Shown: positions 14,288 through 22,525 of the stretch, in pieces
How the letters are laid out: each line of letters starts with the position of its first letter
How positions within the stretch are numbered: the stretch's first letter is position 1
Assembly (NCBI GenBank): GCA_903937325.1
Contig: CAIZYV010000065.1
Coordinates: forward strand, 1-43,243
Direction of reading: 5' to 3'
Length of the DNA stretch: 43,243 bases
Source of the DNA: Candidatus Falkowiibacteriota bacterium
GTDB taxonomy: Bacteria; Patescibacteriota; Patescibacteriia; Patescibacteriales; UBA12465
The notes under the pieces: generated by a model
Seen by the model: the letters and a program-made list of their open reading frames with translations, nothing else
What the model was told of the DNA's origin: nothing
Databases searched by the model: none
Position numbers and translations under genes: made by a program

Positions 14288-15382
14288 TCAATTTAACAAA
14301 TCTTGTATTATTTGTGCCCCCTGCTCCGACGCCTTGGCCGGAAACATTGTTTTGATTTTAGTGGATAAAGACTGGCGTCGATTAGTGTCTTGCCACAAAG
14401 ACAATAAAATATCAGCCAATTTCTTCCCTTCCGTTTTATCTTGGTCTAAGACAATGGCCGCCTCGGCTTCTTGAAAATAAGCAGCATTATCTTCTTGATG
14501 TGAACGAGGGATGGGCAACAGAACGGAAACTTTTCCCAAAAGAGATAATTCTGTCATAATTCCCAAACCAGCTCGAGACAAGACTAAATCAGCTAAGGAT
14601 AATAATATTTTAAAATCAGCGTGACTAATATTCTCGATAGCGTTATAAAATTCTCGACTAGGCGCATCCTCAGATTTATCAACTCCAGTTTGATGGATTA
14701 TCTGCCAATCAGTCGGTAAAAAATCTAGAACTTGATAGAACAAGTAATTAAGTTTTAAAGCGCCACGACCACCACCGGTCACTAGTAAAAAAGGATGATT
14801 TTTATTGAGACCGAACTTTTGTCTAATCGCTTCTTGATCTAACAAAGTCGCTTGCTGGACATCACTTGGATTACCAATAAAAACAGCGCAAGAACCATAA
14901 TCATTCAAAGATTTAGGAAAAGCGACGCTTATTTTGGTGGCGATTGGCGCCATTAAACGATTGGCTAAACCAGGGCGAACATCCTGTTGATGCACTAAAA
15001 TCTTAATATTCCTTAAGCGGCCGGCCCAAGCTAATGGCACGCTAGCGAAAGAACCGGCAGAAATAATTAAATCAGGACGAAGACGATGTAAAAGTCGACT
15101 AGCACAAAAAAAAGCTTGAATGATCTTAAATATATCTAAAAAATTTTTAACAGAAAAATACCGCCGCCATTTACCAGCCGGAAGAGCATAATATTCCGCT
15201 CCTAGCCGTTGAAAAATATCACCAAACAATTCTTTTTCTAAAAAAGGATCATTGCCGACAAAAACAAAACGAGCTTTAGGATTAATCTGCTTATAAGCTA
15301 AAGCTAAAGCTAAAGGCGCCGTGCTGGGTCCGCCAGTACCACCGCCGGAAATAAGAATTAAATAATCTTTAATGTCTTTCAT
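14288..15382 (-). CDS. murG: Lipid II-forming N-acetylglucosaminyltransferase MurG
   Basis: 364 residues from the ATG at 15382 (MKDIKDYLILISGG). A longer in-frame start at 15427 reads through the ftsW end and adds only repeat-derived residues. MurG transfers GlcNAc from UDP-GlcNAc to lipid I on the inner face of the membrane. The N-terminal loop reads SGGGTGGPSTAPLALALA; the histidine of the usual GGTGGHxxP is replaced. The C-terminal GT28 motifs are intact: VTGGGRGALKLN, LSRAGLGIMTELSLLGKVSV and IPRSHQEDNAAYF. It overlaps ftsW by 14 bases and is followed by murC. Confidence 0.92.
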   Translation of the reverse strand: MKDIKDYLILISGGGTGGPSTAPLALALAYKQINPKARFVFVGNDPFLEKELFGDIFQRLGAEYYALPAGKWRRYFSVKNFLDIFKIIQAFFCASRLLHRLRPDLIISAGSFASVPLAWAGRLRNIKILVHQQDVRPGLANRLMAPIATKISVAFPKSLNDYGSCAVFIGNPSDVQQATLLDQEAIRQKFGLNKNHPFLLVTGGGRGALKLNYLFYQVLDFLPTDWQIIHQTGVDKSEDAPSREFYNAIENISHADFKILLSLADLVLSRAGLGIMTELSLLGKVSVLLPIPRSHQEDNAAYFQEAEAAIVLDQDKTEGKKLADILLSLWQDTNRRQSLSTKIKTMFPAKASEQGAQIIQDLLN

Positions 15383-16526
15383 GTTTACTGTGTTTACTGT
15401 GTTTACTGATATTGGCCAAGATGCCAATCGCCATTAGAGTAGAAATAATTGAAGAGCCGCCGGCCGAAGCAAAAGGCAGAGGCACCCCTGTCATCGGAAT
15501 CAAATTAAGCATTCCGCCGATATTAAGGAAAGTCTGAACTGCCAACCAGGCAATTATTCCAGTGGCCAAGGCGCTACCATAAATATCAGGTGCATGTTGA
15601 GCAATTTTTAAGCCGCGTAAAAAAACAAAAATATATAAAACAATTAAAAGAACACTGAAAACAAAACCGATTTCTTCAGCAATTATTGGAAAAATTGAGT
15701 CGCCCCAGACTTCCGGCAAATACATAAATTTCTGGCGACTTTGGCCCAGACCGCGACCAAACCAACCGCCGGAACCAACGGCAATCAAAGATTGATTTAT
15801 TTGATAACATTCTTCCTGTAAATCATAAGCAGGGTCTTGATAGCAACGAAAGCGGTCATTCTGGTAAGAAGAGCTAGCATAAAATAAAAGAGCCAACGCA
15901 GAGGCACCCAAAAAAATTGTGAGGATAATATGAGAAAACTTACCACCGGCAACAAAGAATGCCGCAAAAGCTGAACATAAAATAATAAAAAGAGTGCCAA
16001 GATCTGGCTGAGCCATCATCAATAAAACGATTATAACTAAGCTACTTAAAAACGGAATAATACCACTCGCCGCATTCTGCAGTTGTCCCCTTTTTGCCTC
16101 CAGCCAAGTAGCCAAATAAATAAGAAAACTTAATTTTACTAATTCGGAAGGTTGTAAGGATTGGCCAAAAATAATAATCCAACTGCGGGCGCTGCCATGT
16201 TCTGCTCTCAAACCAGGAATAAAAACTAAAACTAAAAGTAAAATAGAAAAAATCAGAGCCGATAAAGCATAACGTCGCCAAAGCCGATAATCAATGCGAT
16301 AAAAAATAAAAAAAAGACCGATACCAAGAACGACCGCCACTAACTGACGAAAAAAGAAATGATAAGTATTGCCATATTTAGCATAAGAAACAACGGCAGA
16401 GGCGCTAGAAAGCATAACTAAACCAATAACAAGTAAAGCGCCGACGCCAAAAAGAAAATAAGGATCAGCTTCATGCTCTTGCGCGCTCGGCGACCAGAGA
16501 TTTTTAATTTTTTGCACTATTTTCAT
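15369..16526 (-). CDS. ftsW: SEDS-family lipid II polymerase, probably FtsW
   Basis: 385 residues with about ten membrane helices. SEDS signatures are LSSASAVVSY near the N-terminus, ARSWIIIFGQSLQPSELVKL in the middle and PMTGVPLPFASAGGSS near the end. SEDS proteins polymerise glycan strands from lipid II together with a class B PBP. Placement between mraY and murG favours FtsW over RodA, although the two cannot be separated by motif alone and no partner PBP is in the window. The cytoplasmic tail ends in three SKH repeats encoded by a 9-base tandem repeat, then ERH. The gene overlaps murG by 14 bases. Confidence 0.9.
   Translation of the reverse strand: MKIVQKIKNLWSPSAQEHEADPYFLFGVGALLVIGLVMLSSASAVVSYAKYGNTYHFFFRQLVAVVLGIGLFFIFYRIDYRLWRRYALSALIFSILLLVLVFIPGLRAEHGSARSWIIIFGQSLQPSELVKLSFLIYLATWLEAKRGQLQNAASGIIPFLSSLVIIVLLMMAQPDLGTLFIILCSAFAAFFVAGGKFSHIILTIFLGASALALLFYASSSYQNDRFRCYQDPAYDLQEECYQINQSLIAVGSGGWFGRGLGQSRQKFMYLPEVWGDSIFPIIAEEIGFVFSVLLIVLYIFVFLRGLKIAQHAPDIYGSALATGIIAWLAVQTFLNIGGMLNLIPMTGVPLPFASAGGSSIISTLMAIGILANISKHSKHSKHERH
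15383..15409. repeat. Three tandem copies of a 9-base unit at the ftsW-murG junction
   Basis: The plus-strand unit GTTTACTGT is repeated at 15383-15391, 15392-15400 and 15401-15409 (the last ends in A). On the coding strand it gives Ser-Lys-His three times at the FtsW C-terminus and forms the whole sequence immediately upstream of the murG ATG. Copy-number changes would stay in frame for ftsW but move or alter the murG initiation region. Confidence 0.85.
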
Positions 16527-16533
16527 AAAATAA

Positions 16534-17583
16534 TCACCACTGTTTATCCGCTAAAAAAATCATCAACCCTAAAACCGCACCTAAAGCGGAAATTACCCAA
16601 AAACGCATGACTATTTTTGCTTCCGACCAGCCAATAGCTTGAAAATGATGATGAATAGGAGAAGAGATAAATACTTTCTTGTGTCTTATCTTCTTGGATA
16701 ATATTTGAATGATGACAGATAAAGATTCCACTAAAAAAATAAAACCAATTAAAGGTAGAAGAAGGGCGCTATTAGTCAGCATCGCAATCACCCCCAAAGT
16801 AACACCTAAGCTCATAGCACCAGTATCACCCATATAGAAACGGGCGGGAGGAATATTAAACCACAAAAAAGCTAGTAAAGCGCCAATTATAACCCCGCAA
16901 AAAGCCGCTAATTCATAGCGACCCAAAACAAAGGCAATAATACCGTAAGCGGCAAAAGCAATCATCAAAGTGCCGCCGGCTAAACCATCAAGACCGTCTG
17001 TTTCGTTAACCGAAAAAGAAGTGGCCACAATGACAAAAATAAAAACCGGAATATACCACCAAGATATTTCGAAATTACCAAAAAAAGGTAAATGTAAGAC
17101 TGTCCAATCAAGTTTAAAATAGAACCATAAAGCGCCGGCAGTAGCAATAAGCGTATAGATCAAAAGGCGATGTTTTAATTTTAACCCCCCGCCACCAAAC
17201 ACGCCGTGGCCACTAACATCCAGCCAATCATCAATTAAGCCAATAATCGCACTAGCCACTAAAGCACCTAATGGTAATAAAGTTTCTGAACGTGAGAAAA
17301 AATTTAAATATTTAAAAATATCACCAGGCAGGACATCAGCTAAGAAAGAAAAAAGAACCATAAAAACTAAAACAGTCCCCCAAATAAGCAAGCCTCCCAT
17401 GGTTGGCGTGCCCGCTTTATGCGCATGCAATTTACTAAAAACTGGCGTTTCCCCATTATTACGTATCTGTTTACCCAACTTATATTTATATAAAAAGTTT
17501 GTCAGCGCCGGCGTACAAGCGATGGCAAAAATAAAAGCGAGAGTTGAAAGTAATAAAATTTTTACAATATAAAAAACCATCAT
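16534..17583 (-). CDS. mraY: Phospho-N-acetylmuramoyl-pentapeptide transferase
   Basis: 349 residues with about ten membrane helices. MraY transfers phospho-MurNAc-pentapeptide to undecaprenyl phosphate to form lipid I. Key sites are the HKAGTPTMGG loop (55-64), the aspartates of GLIDDW (D118, D119), NETDGLDG (193-200), FYMGDTGAMSLG and the cytoplasmic triple histidine PIHHHFQ (H311-H313). Two adjacent ATG codons (17583 and 17580) are possible starts. It lies 7 bases upstream of ftsW and 6 bases after a small membrane protein. Confidence 0.96.
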   Translation of the reverse strand: MMVFYIVKILLLSTLAFIFAIACTPALTNFLYKYKLGKQIRNNGETPVFSKLHAHKAGTPTMGGLLIWGTVLVFMVLFSFLADVLPGDIFKYLNFFSRSETLLPLGALVASAIIGLIDDWLDVSGHGVFGGGGLKLKHRLLIYTLIATAGALWFYFKLDWTVLHLPFFGNFEISWWYIPVFIFVIVATSFSVNETDGLDGLAGGTLMIAFAAYGIIAFVLGRYELAAFCGVIIGALLAFLWFNIPPARFYMGDTGAMSLGVTLGVIAMLTNSALLLPLIGFIFLVESLSVIIQILSKKIRHKKVFISSPIHHHFQAIGWSEAKIVMRFWVISALGAVLGLMIFLADKQW

Positions 17584-17589
17584 ATAAAC

Positions 17590-18003
17590 TTAAGCGAGAA
17601 AATTAATCAAATAAACAGAAGTTAAGGCAGAAGCAGCCAGTAATTGAGAGAGTAAAGAGGCAAGACCAAAAGCATGAGCTAAAAAATGAAAATGCTCGCG
17701 CCGAGAAAAGAAAGTTAAAATGAAAAAATTAATAATTAAAACAGCCAAAGCTAACAGAGGTATATTAAAAGCTCGCCGAGAAGATCCGACAGAATCGATA
17801 CCGAAATCAACATTATAATGAGCTACAAAAAGATCACTGCCGATAACTACAAACAAACGATAAGCAAAAAACCACAACAAAATTTGTAATGACAAAGATA
17901 GCCAAAGATACCAATGATTAGGTCGATAATGCCAATAAACGACTAAAGCATCAGAAAAACGGCGACGAAGCGAATACCAACGGTTATAAAGAGAAAAATT
18001 CAT
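17590..18003 (-). CDS. Unrecognised three-helix membrane protein preceding mraY
   Basis: 137 residues from the ATG at 18003 (MNFSLYNRWYSLRRRF). A TTG start 18 codons earlier would translate a leader hairpin and is rejected. Three hydrophobic segments are visible, around 33-55 (LWLSLSLQILLWFFAY), 83-100 (FNIPLLALAVLIINFFIL) and 110-135. The N-terminus is basic and aromatic. The first loop reads VVIGSDLFVAHYNVDFGIDSVG. No family was recognised. As first gene of the mraY-ftsW-murG-murC operon it probably acts in envelope assembly, but that is inferred from position only. Confidence 0.7.
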   Translation of the reverse strand: MNFSLYNRWYSLRRRFSDALVVYWHYRPNHWYLWLSLSLQILLWFFAYRLFVVIGSDLFVAHYNVDFGIDSVGSSRRAFNIPLLALAVLIINFFILTFFSRREHFHFLAHAFGLASLLSQLLAASALTSVYLINFLA

Positions 18004-18027
18004 ATTTTTTAGAAAGTAGGCGAAATA

Positions 18028-18045
18028 TTGGCCAGAAAAGGCCAA
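18028..18045 (-). other. Hairpin in the leader of the cell-wall operon
   Basis: TTGGCC and GGCCAA form a perfect 6-bp stem with a 6-base loop, 24 bases upstream of the first start codon and downstream of the predicted start point near 18080. There is no T run. It may affect translation or stability of the operon mRNA. Confidence 0.4.
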
Positions 18046-18086
18046 ATGACCGAACAATAAGTCAATCGCAACTTTAAACTTATTCT

Positions 18087-18115
18087 ATCATATTATCAAG
18101 CATTTTAAAAATCAA
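18087..18115 (-). promoter_or_regulatory. Promoter of the mraY-ftsW-murG-murC operon
   Basis: Minus-strand TTGATT (18110-18115), a 17-base spacer and TATGAT (18087-18092) match sigma70 consensus at 4 and 5 of 6 positions. Its spacer contains the -35 of the divergent plus-strand promoter, so the two promoters occupy the same DNA face region and probably exclude each other. Confidence 0.55.
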
Positions 18116-18132
18116 GCGGATAATGATATAAT
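18104..18132 (+). promoter_or_regulatory. Promoter of the PilB-like/glycosyltransferase operon, apparently leaderless
   Basis: A perfect TATAAT (18127-18132) ends 6 bases before the ATG at 18139, with TTTAAA (18104-18109) 17 bases upstream as a weak -35. The predicted start point coincides with the start codon. The geometry is the same as at murB. Confidence 0.6.
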
Positions 18133-18138
18133 AAATTT

Positions 18139-19257
18139 ATGCCTGAAAAAATAATCAAAACCCTTTGCCGCTATGCCCGTGCACACGGGCATGCTCACTT
18201 ACGCCTAGAAAAAAAAGGTGATCATTTGCTCTGCGTTTGCGGCCTCGGCCAAACAAGTGAATATTTACATCTTGATCGAAAAACAGAACATAATATCACA
18301 GAGACCTTCAGACGATTGGTTGGAGCGGCTGACAATGATTTATTTTCCGATAAACGCTTCAAAATAGCAGACAACAAGCAGCCGATCAGCGGTCGAGCCA
18401 CTCTTTTGCCCTATGATCAAGGAGAGAAACTTTTTATTACTCTCAGTACTGAAAAACCAGCCTTAAGACGTCTATCTGCTTTAGGCCTAAATCGTGAACA
18501 ACAAGCGCTTATTAAAACAAACTTAAAAAAGAAAAGCGGTTTGATTATTATTGCCGGCGGACCAGAAGAGGGCGCCAGCAGCACTTATTATTCCCTGCTC
18601 TCAATCATTGCTAGTAGCGGTGATCGCAGTATTTATTCCTTAGAAGATTATCCTGTTTTAGAAAATAAAGGTGTCAATACAATAAATCTGCGTAAATATA
18701 GCGATCCAAAAACAGCAATAGAAAAAGTCAATCATTTAGACAGTGAGGTTATTGGTATAGACGCTGCTCTACAAGTAGATGATATTAAAGCTCTATGGCA
18801 AAGCGCTCGCAGTGGCCGCTTGATCATTGCGACTTTACCGGTTGCGAGCGCCGCTCTAGCTGTCAAACTATTGCGCCAATCTGGTTTAAGCGCTGCCGAT
18901 ATCGCCTCTCAAATTATTTTTATCAGTGCCCAAAAATTATTTAAACGTCCTTGTCCGCGCTGCCTTCACATCTTCGACCCAGGACTGGAAATAAAGAAAA
19001 AAATAAATAAGCGTTGGCCGGCGGCCAATCTCTGCTGGCCAAAAAAATTATTTTATAATCGCGGTTGTTCTCTTTGCCAAAAAACTAATCGAGAATCAAA
19101 AACAGCCGTTTTTGAAATAATGCGCTTCTGGCCAGATGGACGTTTACAGGACGGTTATGAAGCAATGATTAAAGATGCCCTTGATAAAACCGGACTCGGC
19201 TTGATTAACATTGAGGAAATTGCCAACTGGGCGATGCAGACAACAAAAAAGATATGA
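18139..19257 (+). CDS. PilB/GspE-like secretion ATPase homologue with destroyed nucleotide site
   Basis: 372 residues. The layout follows type II/IV secretion ATPases: an N-terminal domain with GRATLLPYDQGEKLFITL (85-102), then an ATPase-like core. Each catalytic element is degraded. The Walker A position reads GGPEEGASSTYYSLL, with Ala146 where the essential lysine belongs. The Walker B region is DSEVIGIDAALQ (201-212), with Ala209 in place of the glutamate. The histidine box is ATLPVASAAL, with Pro234 for His. The ASP-box-like YSLEDYPV (166-173) remains. The zinc tetracysteine motif typical of PilB is intact (C272, C275, C310, C313). It is probably a regulatory or structural pseudo-ATPase. 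It overlaps the next gene, a GT2 glycosyltransferase, by ATGA. Confidence 0.85.
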   Translation: MPEKIIKTLCRYARAHGHAHLRLEKKGDHLLCVCGLGQTSEYLHLDRKTEHNITETFRRLVGAADNDLFSDKRFKIADNKQPISGRATLLPYDQGEKLFITLSTEKPALRRLSALGLNREQQALIKTNLKKKSGLIIIAGGPEEGASSTYYSLLSIIASSGDRSIYSLEDYPVLENKGVNTINLRKYSDPKTAIEKVNHLDSEVIGIDAALQVDDIKALWQSARSGRLIIATLPVASAALAVKLLRQSGLSAADIASQIIFISAQKLFKRPCPRCLHIFDPGLEIKKKINKRWPAANLCWPKKLFYNRGCSLCQKTNRESKTAVFEIMRFWPDGRLQDGYEAMIKDALDKTGLGLINIEEIANWAMQTTKKI

Positions 19258-19913
19258 AGATAGCCTGTGTTATCCCCGCTTATAATGAAGACCGGTATCT
19301 AAACACCGTGATAGCGAAAGTAAAAGCCTTTGTCGATTTTATTATAGTTGTCGATGACGGCTCAGATAAACGCGCAAGTGAACTGGCTCAAAAAGCCGGC
19401 GCTTTTGTATTAAGGCACATAATTAATCGCGGACAAGGAGCCGCCCTGCAAACAGGCAGTGACTACGCTTTGCAATTAGGAGCCGACATTATTGTCCATT
19501 TTGACGCCGATGATCAATTTGCCGCCGCCGAAATACCAGATATTATCGCCCCAATAATCAAAGGAGAAGCGGATATTGTCTTTGGTTCACGATTCTTAGG
19601 AAAAGAGTCAAATCTGCCATGGATAAAAAAATATTTAATCTGGCCTCTCGGCCGTTTAATTAACCGATTTTTTGGCGTTCACACCAGCGATCCACAAAGT
19701 GGTTTTAGGGCCTACACCAAAGAAGTAGCAGAAAGTTTTCGCATCGAAAATGACCGAATGGCTCATTGCAGCGAAATTTTAATCAAACTCGGTCGCGGTC
19801 GTTGGCGCTTTAAAGAAGTACCAATAACAGTCACTTATCACGAATATGGGCAAAAATTCTCTGGCGGCATCCGTATTCTCAAAGATCTTTTCATTCAAAA
19901 AATAAATCAATAA
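19254..19913 (+). CDS. Family 2 glycosyltransferase (polyprenyl-phosphate type)
   Basis: 219 residues. CVIPAYNEDRYL opens the GT-A fold, VVDDGSDK binds the nucleotide, and HFDADDQ (82-88) contains the DXD metal site. GFRAYTKEV and the compact length fit dolichyl/undecaprenyl-phosphate sugar transferases (DPM1/ArnC-like core), but without the C-terminal membrane helices of ArnC. It starts inside the stop codon of the PilB-like gene (ATGA overlap), so the two are translationally coupled. The DUF2304 protein that follows is a frequent partner of this enzyme type. Confidence 0.88.
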   Translation: MKIACVIPAYNEDRYLNTVIAKVKAFVDFIIVVDDGSDKRASELAQKAGAFVLRHIINRGQGAALQTGSDYALQLGADIIVHFDADDQFAAAEIPDIIAPIIKGEADIVFGSRFLGKESNLPWIKKYLIWPLGRLINRFFGVHTSDPQSGFRAYTKEVAESFRIENDRMAHCSEILIKLGRGRWRFKEVPITVTYHEYGQKFSGGIRILKDLFIQKINQ

Positions 19914-19937
19914 ATAGTAAAAAATAACCCTAATATT

Positions 19938-20255
19938 ATGCTGCAGCAAAGCATCGCCCTCATCTTTATAGCCATTTTTATCTGGCGCTTATTTACGCAA
20001 AGAAAAAAACAAACAATCAACAACAACGAATTTATTTTTTGGTTAGCCTTCTGGTTGATTGGTGCTTTGGCTATTATTTTCATTCGATTACTGGACAAAC
20101 TACTTATCACTGCTGGTTTTTCTGGTTCCGGTATTAATTTCTTGCTCTATCTTGCCGTTATTACTTTATTTTATTTAATTTTTAAATTACGTTTAAAAAT
20201 AAGCAAATTAGAAAAGAGCTTAACTGATTTAGTGCGCGAACTTGCCCTTAAATAA
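19938..20255 (+). CDS. DUF2304-family small membrane protein
   Basis: 105 residues with three hydrophobic segments: SIALIFIAIFIWRLF at the N-terminus, FWLAFWLIGALAIIF in the middle and GINFLLYLAVITLFYLIF toward the end. A charged coiled tail follows (KISKLEKSLTDLVRELALK). This arrangement and ending are characteristic of DUF2304, which commonly accompanies GT2 enzymes in surface polysaccharide clusters. Its exact role is unknown; a membrane anchor for the GT2 enzyme is an inference. Confidence 0.75.
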   Translation: MLQQSIALIFIAIFIWRLFTQRKKQTINNNEFIFWLAFWLIGALAIIFIRLLDKLLITAGFSGSGINFLLYLAVITLFYLIFKLRLKISKLEKSLTDLVRELALK

Positions 20256-20277
20256 TAACGCTAAAAAGACAATCGCT

Positions 20278-21450
20278 ATGAAAATCGCCCAAATTGTCTG
20301 TGCTTTTCCACCCTATGCCGGCGGCATTGGTCAAAGCGCTTATCGTCTTGGAGAAATCTTAAGTCGCGAACATCAAGTGAGCACTTTTACTCTCGCCCCT
20401 GATGACGGGAAATTACCGTCCGCGCCTTTAGGTGTACAACGCGTATTTTTTTTACGCCCAAAAATTCGTTTTGGCCACGGCGCCCTACCTTTAAGTCTAC
20501 CCTTCCGATTGCTTTCTTACGATTTACTTTATTTGCACTATCCTTTTTTTGGCACCGATGCTTTAATTCTATTACTTACAAGACTGAAGAAAAAACAACG
20601 CCTAATTATTCACTATCACATGGATACGCCGGCACTACCAGGCATAAAAAAGATACTAGCGGCTCCTTCGCGCTTTCTCTTAAAAAGTTTGATAAAAAGA
20701 GCAGAAAAAATTATTGTCAGCAGCCGTGATTATGCCGAAAATGGTCAACTAGCCAAAAGCGCCGCTCTTTATCCAGAAAAAATAAAAGCTATCCCTTTCG
20801 GAATAGAAACAGAAGTCTTCCGCCCAAAAATAAAAACTCAAAGCCAGAATATTGCCAAACAAGCGACCGATATAATTGATTTTGTAACCAGGCGTTTTAT
20901 AAAGAGGGGCGGACATGTTTTGCTTTTTGTCGGAGGCTTGGATAATGCTCATTATTTTAAAGGCTTGAATATTCTTCTGCGCGCCATACCATTAGTGAAA
21001 GCGCCGATAAGTCTTAATATTATCGGTGACGGCGATCTGCGTCCAAATTATGAAAAAGAGGTGGCGACGTACGGATTAAAACAAAAAGTGCGCTTCCTCG
21101 GAAGAGTCAGCGAGGAAGAGTTGATCAGACAATATCAGAGCGCGGATCTCCTAATTTTACCTTCAATAAATAAACATGAAGCTTTCGGCCTAGTACTAAT
21201 TGAAGCAATGTCTTGCGGCCTGCCTCTTATCGCCAGCAACTTGCCTGGTATGCGCAGTGTTTTTAATGATGGAGAACAAGGCCTGTACTGCAAAGCGGGT
21301 GATGTTGATGATTTAGCAGAAAAAATAAGCTCATTAGTACAAGATGAAAAAAGACGCCAGCAAATGGCAAAAGCAGCCAGAGCCCTAGCTCAAGAAAAAT
21401 ACGCCTGGGAAAAAATCGCCGATAAAATTTTAGATGAATTTTCCGAATAG
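20278..21450 (+). CDS. Family 4 glycosyltransferase
   Basis: 390 residues from the ATG at 20278 (MKIAQIVCAFPPYAGG). An upstream ATG at 20242 would overlap the DUF2304 gene. It has the GT-B fold: the N-terminal acceptor half includes IVCAFPPYAGGIGQSAYRL, and the C-terminal half shows LLFVGGLDNAHYFKGLN and the EX7E site in HEAFGLVLIEAMSCGLPLIA. It probably adds a sugar from a nucleotide donor to a lipid-linked glycan on the inner face of the membrane. Donor and acceptor are not predictable. Confidence 0.9.
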   Translation: MKIAQIVCAFPPYAGGIGQSAYRLGEILSREHQVSTFTLAPDDGKLPSAPLGVQRVFFLRPKIRFGHGALPLSLPFRLLSYDLLYLHYPFFGTDALILLLTRLKKKQRLIIHYHMDTPALPGIKKILAAPSRFLLKSLIKRAEKIIVSSRDYAENGQLAKSAALYPEKIKAIPFGIETEVFRPKIKTQSQNIAKQATDIIDFVTRRFIKRGGHVLLFVGGLDNAHYFKGLNILLRAIPLVKAPISLNIIGDGDLRPNYEKEVATYGLKQKVRFLGRVSEEELIRQYQSADLLILPSINKHEAFGLVLIEAMSCGLPLIASNLPGMRSVFNDGEQGLYCKAGDVDDLAEKISSLVQDEKRRQQMAKAARALAQEKYAWEKIADKILDEFSE

Positions 21451-21458
21451 AAACAAAT

Positions 21459-22517
21459 ATGATTATTGGAATAGCTAACAACCTATATCCTCCTTACGGC
21501 CGCGGTAGCGGCGCTGAAGTTATTGTAATTAAAACAGTGCAAGAATTACGCGCCGCCGGACATGAAGTATTTGTCATCAGCACAAAACCGTTAAAATCAA
21601 AACAAGAAGACAGCAGCGACTGTTATTATTTTACTTCGGCTTATCATTCTTTAGCTTCTTGGTCGCCATTCAAAAAAATGGCTTGGCATTGCCAGCAATT
21701 ACTCTTCTCTGGAAACAGGCGACGCCTGAATAAAATTTTAAAAGAAAGACGGCCAGATCTATTTGTTACTCATAATCTCATTGGCCTGGGCTTCAGCTTA
21801 CCAAGCTTATTATTTAAACTCCATATCAGACACGAACACATTTTACATGATATACAATTACTCCACCCTTCAGGTTTAATGTATTTCGGCCAAGAAAAAA
21901 TAATTTGTTCCCCGCTCGCTCGCTTTTACCAATTTTTCACACGACGCGCCTTCAAGAAAGCCGATTTAATTATTTCGCCTTCTCGCTGGCTTTTGAACAC
22001 GCATCAAGAAAGAGGTTTCTTCAAAAAACAGGAGAGTCGAATACAAAAAAATTTTCAGCTCGACAAACCAATAAAAAAAGAACCGAAACAGCCTCTAAAT
22101 TTTCTTTTTACTGGCCAGCTGGAAAAGCATAAAGGCATAGACATGCTGCTACGCGCTTGGCAGGAAGCTTCTCTACCGGAAGCCAAACTCAGTATTGCTG
22201 GCGGAGGCTCTTTAGCAAAGATGGTAGCGGAACAAGCGGAAAAGCAAACCAATATCCACTATCTCGGCTATCTTGACCGCGAAGGAATAGATCAAGCTCT
22301 GCAGAAAGCTGATATTATTATCGTACCCTCTTTAGTCTATGAAAATTCTCCCACCAGCCTTTGGGAAGCCGCTGCTCGAGGACTATGCGCTATTGCCTCT
22401 GATATCGGTGGTATACCGGAAATGAAAGACGAGCTTCACCTCACCCTGTTTCCGCCCGGAAACTTACAAGCTTTAATAGCCGCCATTAAAGAAGCGGCCG
22501 ACAAAAAAAATAAATGA
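21459..22517 (+). CDS. Family 4 glycosyltransferase
   Basis: 352 residues, starting MIIGIANNLYPPYGRGSGAE. A GT-B fold with a glycine-rich N-terminal loop and a C-terminal donor site: FLFTGQLEKHKGIDMLLRAW, then YENSPTSLWEAAARGLCAIA, which holds the EX7E pair. It is the last gene of the plus-strand operon, 8 bases after the other GT4 enzyme, and is followed by a terminator-like hairpin. It probably works on the same glycan. Confidence 0.9.
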   Translation: MIIGIANNLYPPYGRGSGAEVIVIKTVQELRAAGHEVFVISTKPLKSKQEDSSDCYYFTSAYHSLASWSPFKKMAWHCQQLLFSGNRRRLNKILKERRPDLFVTHNLIGLGFSLPSLLFKLHIRHEHILHDIQLLHPSGLMYFGQEKIICSPLARFYQFFTRRAFKKADLIISPSRWLLNTHQERGFFKKQESRIQKNFQLDKPIKKEPKQPLNFLFTGQLEKHKGIDMLLRAWQEASLPEAKLSIAGGGSLAKMVAEQAEKQTNIHYLGYLDREGIDQALQKADIIIVPSLVYENSPTSLWEAAARGLCAIASDIGGIPEMKDELHLTLFPPGNLQALIAAIKEAADKKNK

Positions 22518-22525
22518 CAAACAAT

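Noticed and set aside
18004..18057. TTG start extending the small membrane protein by 18 residues
   Set aside because: It would translate the leader hairpin and uses a rare start codon, while an ATG follows at 18003.
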